Shown piece by piece: positions 6,063 through 11,188 of a stretch of DNA of 11,188 bases (position 1 is the first letter of the stretch; every line of letters begins with the position of its first letter). The DNA comes from Patescibacteria group bacterium (lineage in GTDB: Bacteria; Patescibacteriota; Saccharimonadia; Saccharimonadales; Saccharimonadaceae), in contig JAUPVA010000041.1 in assembly GCA_030917245.1 (NCBI GenBank), positions 1 through 11,188 of the forward strand, written 5' to 3'. Below the pieces are notes generated by a model. That model was not told the origin of the DNA, searched no databases, and worked only from the letters and a program-made list of their open reading frames with translations. Both the position numbers and the translations under genes were made by a program.

Positions 6063-8378
6063 ATGTCTTCAGAACGACATTCTCCGGAATCTGTACTTAG
6101 TCCTGATTACGCCTTTGCAGGCAGCCTACAGGCGACGTTAAATAATATTCACAGTCGTGATTTCTCGCTTGATGTTCAACAACTAGAAGCTCTTGAAGCA
6201 ATCGGCCATGCGCTCGTAACCGGCACAAAATCGGGATACATCGAAATGGCCACAAGCACCGGCAAAACAACCGTAGAGGCACTCCTAGCTGAGGCAGCTG
6301 TTCGTGCTGGTAAACGCGTACTCCTTCTAGCGCCAACTATCCCCATCGCTCGTCAAATTGTCGGCAAAAATAATGAAACTCCCACGGGCTTAAGACGATT
6401 TGCTCATCTTCCCGACGGCACGTCTGTTCATTCTCACTTCGGCTCCTCGACTGGCAATGAATCTGCTGACATTGTAGTCACAACCTATCCAGGTTTACTC
6501 AATGATGCCAAACGTGGACACCAAACATTAGGTCAGTTCGACGTGGCTATTGCCGATGAATGTCACCGCAGCCTCGGCGAACAAACTTCTCAGGTAATAC
6601 GCACTGCATTCCCCGATGCATTTAAACTTGGCCTTTCAGCAACCCCTGATTACGCCATTGACCGTATGTCAAATGAGGTATTTGACCAGTCCCTGTACGA
6701 CTTTTCACTTATTCAAGCAATCGAGACTGGTAAGACCGCTCCTGTTCGGACACTTGTGTACGAGACGAATGAATCTCTACAATTAACCGATCCGCGCAGA
6801 GAATTTACCGATCGTGAACTCGCTCCTCTTATTGAAAATATGCAGCGCAACAATACCGCGCTAGAACTTTCACGAGCTCTTGTCGAAGAAGGACGCCAAG
6901 GAATAATCGCCTGTGTACCAGGCCAGAGTAACTTACACGCCCGCTTATTAGCCGACTTACTTAAAACAAACGGGGTTAAAGCCGCCGCTGTAGGCGCACA
7001 TTTGTCGCCCGAAGATCATGCTCTTAAGCTCAAAATGTTTGATGCTGGCGTATTCGATGTCCTCACGTTCACAAAGTCGCTCGAGGAGGGTTGGGATAGT
7101 GACAAGGCAAGTTTTGCAATTAATTTATCTCCGACAACGTCCCCGGTTCGCACAAAGCAACTATTAGGTCGCGTGTTGCGCAAGAAGCCAAGCGGTATCG
7201 AAAGCATTTACGTTGACTTCATTGATGAAAAAAGCGGCCTTTCGAAGTCCCAGTACACAGCCATGCACGCACTTGATCTTGACTATATTGACTTTGATCG
7301 TGTGCTCGGCCGCCACGGGGGCAGCCAGGGGCCCTACCGCCCACACCCAGGAATGCTACACTTCCTCAATCCGAAGCTACTTGAGAGATTGAAGAAATCA
7401 CAAGGGAAGCTGCTTCAAGATGTAACCGTAGGGCAGCAAATAGACCCTTTGGTTAAACTATGGGAAACAACCCTCGCCGACGAAGGTCTACCCGCCGAGC
7501 TGAACGATAATTTTGTGTTGCCACCACGATTGGAAAAACGCGTTAGTCGCGCCTATACACAATTCGTTCGCGACAACCAGACAGAGCCGACCGTTGACGA
7601 CCTAATTGAAATTATGGGTACAGTAAGTAATCCTGAACGCATCGCACTAGGTAAATTTGCTCTACGTGTCGAAATGACACCAAACCATCAATGGGATCTT
7701 GAAGACGTTCCAGCCAGTGACGACTTAAGTGACCAGACTCAAATTGCAGAAAAAAATGCGCTGTATGCGCAACTAAATGCAGTGACAAACACGCTGAGCG
7801 AACGAGAAGCAGGCGTTATTGATAAACGTTTTGGTTTAACCAATGGCGAACCAATGGACCTGGATAAAATAGGAAAAGAGTATGGTGTCACTAGAGAGCA
7901 CATCCGTCAGATTGAATCTAAGTCAATGTCAAAGTTACGGCATCCGTCTCGCTCCGAAGTACTTAAAGATTACCTCGATATTTCAGCACCTTACGGTCAC
8001 ATGCGTGCCAGCGATTCACGACCTGAGGTATCTGTTAAGATTCCTATGGCAAAATTATTTGATTATATTGATTCTCAGTTAGCTAATAGCAGCGAAACCG
8101 GTGCCCGAGAAATTTACAACTCACTGGTCGCACTTGGAATTGATGAGTTTGCCGATCTAATCGACACGAGTACGGATAATCTCAAAACACGCCTACCTCA
8201 AGTGAAGGTACAGCGAATCAATATTCTTGATTCGTACATTGAAGCCGCGGACACTCAGCTACATACCCAGCGCGCCCGTTCCCGACCTGACGAAACATCT
8301 ATTGCTACCATTGAGCGGCGCCGAAAAAATCTTACGCTTGCACGCGAGATAATTACGCGTATAAAATTCGCCCAGTAG
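6063..8378 (+). CDS. SF2 DECH-box helicase fused to sigma-70 region 3/4-like domain
   Basis: This is a 771-aa multidomain protein. Residues ~35-375 form a superfamily 2 helicase of the ResIII/DEAD-DEAH type: motif I ATSTGKTT (63-70), Ia APTIPIARQ (90-98), motif II DECH (165-168), motif III LSATP (191-195), motif V-like TKSLEEGWD (337-345) and motif VI QLLGRVLRK (366-374). Residues ~489-550 resemble sigma-70 region 3 (RVSRAYTQFVRDNQTEPTVDDL). Residues ~566-638 are a clear sigma-70 region 4, with SEREAGVIDKRFGL, the helix-turn-helix IGKEYGVTREHIRQIESK, and KLRHPSRSEVL, which matches E. coli RpoD. R611, E612, R615 and Q616 align with RpoD R584, E585, R588 and Q589, the -35 readers. Residues ~680-730 (AREIYNSLVALGIDEFADLI) look like a helix-hairpin-helix or alpha-CTD-like domain; this is less sure. 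No sigma region 2 is seen, so it cannot melt a -10 as a sigma factor would. Inference: an ATP-driven remodeller targeted to promoters or to the RNA polymerase beta flap. Confidence 0.9.
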   Translation: MSSERHSPESVLSPDYAFAGSLQATLNNIHSRDFSLDVQQLEALEAIGHALVTGTKSGYIEMATSTGKTTVEALLAEAAVRAGKRVLLLAPTIPIARQIVGKNNETPTGLRRFAHLPDGTSVHSHFGSSTGNESADIVVTTYPGLLNDAKRGHQTLGQFDVAIADECHRSLGEQTSQVIRTAFPDAFKLGLSATPDYAIDRMSNEVFDQSLYDFSLIQAIETGKTAPVRTLVYETNESLQLTDPRREFTDRELAPLIENMQRNNTALELSRALVEEGRQGIIACVPGQSNLHARLLADLLKTNGVKAAAVGAHLSPEDHALKLKMFDAGVFDVLTFTKSLEEGWDSDKASFAINLSPTTSPVRTKQLLGRVLRKKPSGIESIYVDFIDEKSGLSKSQYTAMHALDLDYIDFDRVLGRHGGSQGPYRPHPGMLHFLNPKLLERLKKSQGKLLQDVTVGQQIDPLVKLWETTLADEGLPAELNDNFVLPPRLEKRVSRAYTQFVRDNQTEPTVDDLIEIMGTVSNPERIALGKFALRVEMTPNHQWDLEDVPASDDLSDQTQIAEKNALYAQLNAVTNTLSEREAGVIDKRFGLTNGEPMDLDKIGKEYGVTREHIRQIESKSMSKLRHPSRSEVLKDYLDISAPYGHMRASDSRPEVSVKIPMAKLFDYIDSQLANSSETGAREIYNSLVALGIDEFADLIDTSTDNLKTRLPQVKVQRINILDSYIEAADTQLHTQRARSRPDETSIATIERRRKNLTLAREIITRIKFAQ

Positions 8379-8400
8379 TGCGCTACAGTCGTAAGTAGCC

Positions 8401-8436
8401 TTAAAAAATAGAGTCGGCATCGTAGCCGACTCTATT
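8401..8436 (-). terminator. Intrinsic terminator of the groES-groEL operon
   Basis: A 12-base-pair stem (8407-8418 with 8425-8436, core GAGTCGGC/GCCGACTC) encloses a six-base loop. On the minus strand it is followed at once by a run of six T (8408-8403), 23 bases after the groEL stop. On the plus strand the hairpin is not followed by T-rich sequence, so it would be a weak terminator for the helicase-sigma gene. Confidence 0.92.
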
Positions 8437-8459
8437 AGTCTGAAGTACGGTGATGATTT

Positions 8460-10103
8460 TTACATCATTCCTGGCATGCCACCGCCCATAGAAGGCATTG
8501 CCGACTCTTTTTCAGGAATATCAACCACTAGCGCACCCATCGTGGCAGCAGTAGATGCGATTGACACGGCGTTCTGTACCGCTTCTTTCGTTACACGAGC
8601 AGGGTCGATTACTCCAGCTTTCTTCACATCAATCAATCCCGCCTCTGGCTTCATGACGTTGACGCCAAACCCTGGCTTGCCGGCTTCTACCTGAGCCAGA
8701 AGAGCCTCGGAGTTGAGCCCAGCGTTTGCGGTGATTTGAAGGAATGGTTGTCGAAGCGCATTTTTCAAGATTGAACGACCAGCGGCAACGCTATCAGCAC
8801 CTTCAACCGATATTGCGGCAGATAAGTTTACAAGCGTCACGCCACCCCCTGCCACAATTCCCTCGGCCAAAGCGGCTTTAGTCGCAGCAACTGCGTCATC
8901 GACGCGGAACTTTTTCTCATCGATTTCGGTTTCGGTAGCTCCACCGACTTTGATTACGGCGACCTTGCCCGACAGAGCCGCTGAGCGCTTTTCGAACTGT
9001 TCTTTGTCGTATTCACTGCTTGCATTGTCAGCTTGCGCCAGAATCTGCTTGATACGCGCGGTAACATCGTTGGCGTGTCCGGCACCTTCAATAATTGTCG
9101 TCTCATCTTTACCAACAATCACCTTACGAGCTGCACCCACTACCTCAAGTCCTACATTGTCGAACGTCAGTCCCTGATCTTCCGAGATAACCTGTGCGCC
9201 AGTAAGCGTTGCTATGTCAGCCATAATATCTTTACGGCGGTCACCGAAGCTAGGTGCTTTGACCACTACGGTATTTAATACGCCTTTGAGTTTGTTGAGC
9301 ACAAGGATTGAGAGAGCTTCTCCGTCTACTTCGTCAGCAATCAGAACAATGTCTTTCTTGCCGGCTTGAGCCAGTTTCTCAACCAAGGGCAACAGCTCGG
9401 CTGCCGTGCTAATTTTTTTGTCGGTAATGACTATAGAGGGTTTTTCAAATACAGCTTCTTGTCGTCCGGCATCGGTAACGAAGAACGGACTAGCCCAACC
9501 TCGGTCCAAGCTGAATCCTTCAACGACTTCCGCTTCCATTTCGAGTCCTTGGCCAGCCTCAACCGTCACTACTCCGTCTTTACCGACCTTGGCAATCACA
9601 TCAGCAATTAGCTTGCCAATTGCTTCATCGCCTGCGGAAATCGTCGCAACTTCTGCAACACGGTCGGTCTTACCTTCAATCGATTCACTCAAGCCATCAA
9701 GTGCGGCTACGACTTCCCTTCCAGCCTCTTCAATGCCGCGTCGAAGTTCCTGTGGGTTGTGCCCTGCAGCAATCAACCGATTGGCTTCTTTCAGAATATT
9801 GTAGGTCAGTACAGTAACAGTAGTTGTTCCGTCACCAGCCGATTTATTTAACTTGCTCGCCGCCTGCTTAATAAGCTCGGCACCAACCTTGTAGCCCAGC
9901 GTCTTATCGTCATCTTCTGGCAGTTCAACACTCTCAGCAACTGTTACACCGTCGTGAGTTACGGTTGGACCACCGTAGCCTTTAGCGATTACTACATTGT
10001 TTCCTTTTGGGCCGTAGGTGACTTTCACCGCATCATATAGAGCTTTTGCCCCTTCGAGCACTCGCTCGCGTGCGTCATCACCGTAAAATACTCGTTTTGC
10101 CAT
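8460..10103 (-). CDS. groEL: Chaperonin GroEL (60 kDa)
   Basis: This is the cytoplasmic chaperonin that forms double heptameric rings and folds proteins with GroES in an ATP-dependent cycle. The full-length 547-aa product matches family length. It shows the N-terminal nucleotide-site segment TYGPKGNNVVIAKG (29-42), the ATP motif AGDGTTT (89-95), and the equatorial VDDAVAATKAA plus AGGG near 401-421, which includes the catalytic Asp equivalent to E. coli D398. The C-terminus is a short Gly-Met tail (SMGGGMPGMM). Residues 41-46 (KGYGGP) differ from the more common KSFGSP type. Its Shine-Dalgarno-like AAAGGATAA overlaps the stop of the small membrane protein gene, and only six bases separate them, so translation is probably coupled. 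It is the last gene of the operon and is followed by a strong terminator. Confidence 0.98.
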   Translation of the reverse strand: MAKRVFYGDDARERVLEGAKALYDAVKVTYGPKGNNVVIAKGYGGPTVTHDGVTVAESVELPEDDDKTLGYKVGAELIKQAASKLNKSAGDGTTTVTVLTYNILKEANRLIAAGHNPQELRRGIEEAGREVVAALDGLSESIEGKTDRVAEVATISAGDEAIGKLIADVIAKVGKDGVVTVEAGQGLEMEAEVVEGFSLDRGWASPFFVTDAGRQEAVFEKPSIVITDKKISTAAELLPLVEKLAQAGKKDIVLIADEVDGEALSILVLNKLKGVLNTVVVKAPSFGDRRKDIMADIATLTGAQVISEDQGLTFDNVGLEVVGAARKVIVGKDETTIIEGAGHANDVTARIKQILAQADNASSEYDKEQFEKRSAALSGKVAVIKVGGATETEIDEKKFRVDDAVAATKAALAEGIVAGGGVTLVNLSAAISVEGADSVAAGRSILKNALRQPFLQITANAGLNSEALLAQVEAGKPGFGVNVMKPEAGLIDVKKAGVIDPARVTKEAVQNAVSIASTAATMGALVVDIPEKESAMPSMGGGMPGMM

Positions 10104-10109
10104 ATACTA

Positions 10110-10313
10110 TTATCCTTTCCTGTATTCAGTCATAGTGTCTTGTTTTGCGGCAAGACTGTCTGCATCAACCTGTTCCATCGCCTTCATGCGCAGTTCAAGG
10201 TCTTTGACGTGTCGCGCCTGTTTGTGCACGACCGCTAAAATTTTTAATAATATCGCGATAGCCAAAAACGCCGTGACGAGCAATGTAATGCTTTGGACAA
10301 TATCGAGTGTCAT
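10110..10313 (-). CDS. Small single-pass membrane protein inside the groESL operon
   Basis: This is a 67-aa protein of unknown function. Residues ~5-28 (IVQSITLLVTAFLAIAILLKIL) form one hydrophobic transmembrane helix. Residues ~30-67 are charged and helical (HKQARHVKDLELRMKAMEQ), with coiled-coil character, probably on the cytoplasmic side given the Lys/His/Arg just after the helix. Its ATG overlaps the groES TGA (ATGA, four bases), and its stop is six bases before groEL, so it is co-transcribed and likely coupled to both. A true gene is favoured by this tight packing and the coherent membrane design. It may belong to the heat-shock response, for example by tethering the chaperonin to the membrane or sensing envelope stress, but that is inference. 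I know of no named family for it. Confidence 0.8.
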   Translation of the reverse strand: MTLDIVQSITLLVTAFLAIAILLKILAVVHKQARHVKDLELRMKAMEQVDADSLAAKQDTMTEYRKG

Positions 10314-10576
10314 GCTAGTGTTCCGAGAATATCTTCTTCTTTTACGACTAAGTACTCGGTGGTATCAATCTTTAGTTCTGTCGTCGAATATTCTTTATAG
10401 AGAATTCGATCTCCCACCTTAACATGCTTTGCGTCGGGGCCTATCGCTACAACCTTAGCAGCAACTGGTTTTTCCTTTGCGTTATCTGGTAAAAAGAGGC
10501 CGCTCGCGGTTTTTTCTGCCGCTTGTTCGCGCACAGCGACGATGCGATCTCCGAGGGGTGTAATAGGTGAACTCAC
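10310..10576 (-). CDS. groES: Co-chaperonin GroES (10 kDa), GTG start
   Basis: This is the heptameric lid of GroEL. The 88-aa product (family usually 90-100) has ITPLGDRIVAVREQ at the start, the mobile loop around residues 18-33 (EKTASGLFLPDNAKEK) that docks to GroEL, a GPDAKHVKVGDRILYKEYSTTEL core and a closing YLVVKEEDILGTL. The start is GTG at 10574-10576, fixed by AAAGGAGG seven bases upstream; no ATG gives a better N-terminus. The first gene of the operon, it lies downstream of a CIRCE-overlapped promoter with a leader of about 30 bases. Its stop overlaps the next gene's ATG. Confidence 0.97.
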   Translation of the reverse strand: MSSPITPLGDRIVAVREQAAEKTASGLFLPDNAKEKPVAAKVVAIGPDAKHVKVGDRILYKEYSTTELKIDTTEYLVVKEEDILGTLA

Positions 10577-10583
10577 GTGTACT

Positions 10584-10591
10584 CCTCCTTT
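10584..10591 (-). promoter_or_regulatory. Strong Shine-Dalgarno for the groES GTG start
   Basis: AAAGGAGG on the minus strand lies seven bases before the GTG. It decides the non-ATG start and contrasts with the genes here that have no Shine-Dalgarno. Confidence 0.85.
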
Positions 10592-10613
10592 ATACGTTAG
10601 TGTTCTGTATTCT

Positions 10614-10641
10614 ATTGTACCGAACCGCTAGCACTCGTCAA
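10614..10641 (-). promoter_or_regulatory. Promoter of the groES-groEL operon
   Basis: On the minus strand, -35 TTGACG (10641-10636), a 16-base spacer and -10 TACAAT (10619-10614). Transcription should start near 10607, about 30 bases before the GTG. The -35 lies in the CIRCE element, overlapping the last base of one half-site and the central spacer, so bound repressor would directly block sigma contact. Confidence 0.8.
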
Positions 10642-10654
10642 GCGCGAGTGCTAA
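10628..10654. promoter_or_regulatory. CIRCE operator (HrcA binding site)
   Basis: The half-sites CTAGCACTC (10628-10636) and GAGTGCTAA (10646-10654) flank a nine-base spacer. This matches the CIRCE consensus TTAGCACTC-N9-GAGTGCTAA at 17 of 18 half-site positions. CIRCE is bound by the heat-shock repressor HrcA, whose gene is not in this window. The element covers the groES -35 and ends just before the likely -35 region of the divergent FemAB-like gene. Confidence 0.96.
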
Positions 10655-10678
10655 ATTTATTGATTGCCATTTTTTCGT

Positions 10679-10684
10679 TACAAT
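10679..10684 (+). promoter_or_regulatory. -10 element of the FemAB-like gene, predicted leaderless
   Basis: TACAAT ends six bases before the ATG at 10691, the same geometry as at the pilin and cupin genes. No Shine-Dalgarno lies in between. The -35 at the right distance is weak (TTTATT, 10656-10661, 17-base spacer) and starts two bases beyond the CIRCE element. Confidence 0.45.
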
Positions 10685-10690
10685 ATACGT

Positions 10691-11188
10691 ATGAAAAGCC
10701 GATACGCAACGCCTGATGAAATCAAAAATTGGAACACACTTGTGCAACATAACCCCGACGGCGGTAACTTGTTTCAGATGAGCGAAAGTGCCGAAGTAAA
10801 GCAAGGGACCGGTTGGACCCCCCGCTATATCATGAGCGGTACTACCGCCGTCCTAGCGCTAGAACGTCACATACCGCTCCTCGGTAAATTCTGGTATCTT
10901 CCAAAAGGGCCATCGGTCGAATCTGCCAGCGCATTAGCCGTTGCCGTAAGCAGTCTCAGACCATTAGCCCTAGGCTCGGGAGTGTTTGCCATAAAAATAG
11001 AGCCTGAATTACCCAAAGCTACAGAAATGAACCTGGCTGAAGCCAAACAAAGCTTCCCTGTTCAGCCGAACTCTAGCACCGTTCTAATCGATCTGACGCC
11101 TGAACTCGATGAAGTAATTATGGCGTTTAACCAAAAAGGTCGTCATGCAATTCGCCGTGCCGAACGTGACGGAGTAACTGCTACCCCC
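10691..11188 (+). CDS. FemAB-family (GNAT-fold) aminoacyltransferase-like protein, partial at right edge
   Basis: The first 166 codons are present; the rest runs off the window. FemA/FemB/FemX proteins use aminoacyl-tRNA to add amino acids to the peptidoglycan bridge or lipid II on the cytoplasmic face. The fit comes from an N-terminal segment with NLFQMSESAEVKQGTGWTPRYI (26-47), the KFWYLPKGP strand-turn (66-74), and above all QPNSSTVLIDLT (125-136) followed by KGRHAIRRAERDGV (149-162), the hallmark of Fem proteins (a 'K-x-R-x-x-I-R-x-A-x-x-x-G-V' pattern). The start is the ATG right after a -10 element. It is divergent from groES across a shared CIRCE-containing region. The substrate amino acid cannot be told, and some Fem-like proteins act on polysaccharide or other acceptors. 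Confidence 0.85.
   Translation, partial: MKSRYATPDEIKNWNTLVQHNPDGGNLFQMSESAEVKQGTGWTPRYIMSGTTAVLALERHIPLLGKFWYLPKGPSVESASALAVAVSSLRPLALGSGVFAIKIEPELPKATEMNLAEAKQSFPVQPNSSTVLIDLTPELDEVIMAFNQKGRHAIRRAERDGVTATP

Noticed and set aside
8401..8436. The groEL terminator as an equally good bidirectional terminator for the helicase-sigma gene
   Set aside because: On the plus strand the stem is followed by AGTCTGAAG, not a T run, so strong termination in that direction is not supported.
8950..9804. Several plus-strand frames of 75-132 codons opposite groEL
   Set aside because: groEL is complete and conserved on the minus strand; these frames are Ser/Thr/Ala-rich reflections of its codon bias without start signals.

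Overview
The window most likely comes from a Patescibacteria/CPR genome, probably a Saccharibacteria (TM7)-like bacterium. This is an inference from gene content and style: compact spacing, paralogous type IV pilins beside a MacB-type ABC exporter, a FemAB-like transferase, a bifunctional phosphoglucose/phosphomannose isomerase, and a CIRCE-controlled groESL operon. TGA is used as a stop (groES and the first pilin end in TGA), so the UGA=Gly code of Gracilibacteria/Absconditabacteria is not in use. No rRNA, IS element or CRISPR array is visible, and no gap without a gene exceeds 300 bases.

Layout, left to right. The left edge holds an open frame that runs into the antisense of a tRNA-Ser(GGA) gene. 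A cupin protein of the mannose-6-phosphate isomerase type II kind follows on the minus strand. Divergent from it is a MacB/LolD-type ABC transporter pair (ATPase and permease overlapping by one base), followed by two paralogous type IV prepilins with four Cys each. Tail-to-tail with the second pilin, sharing stop-codon bases, is a phosphoglucose/phosphomannose isomerase on the minus strand. Divergent from that is an acidic protein of unknown function. Then comes a 771-aa protein with its own near-consensus promoter. It joins an SF2 (DECH) helicase to a sigma-70 region 3/4-like module, with a possible helix-hairpin-helix tail. On the minus strand, a groES - small membrane protein - groEL operon runs from a CIRCE-overlapped promoter to a strong intrinsic terminator. 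The right edge carries the first 166 codons of a FemAB-family gene, divergent from groES.

How the parts fit. The exporter, pilins and FemAB protein suggest cell-envelope and surface functions. The cupin and the isomerase belong to hexose-phosphate and mannose metabolism. The groESL operon is the heat-shock chaperonin unit under predicted HrcA control. The most notable item is the helicase-sigma fusion: it keeps the region 4.2 residues that read the -35 element in RpoD, inside a protein with intact helicase motifs. This suggests a promoter- or RNA-polymerase-directed remodeller.

A second theme is promoter architecture. Several genes (cupin, both pilins, helicase-sigma, FemAB-like) have a -10-like hexamer ending only 6-7 bases before the start codon and no clear Shine-Dalgarno, which predicts leaderless mRNAs. 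By contrast groES, groEL and the isomerase have good Shine-Dalgarno sequences.
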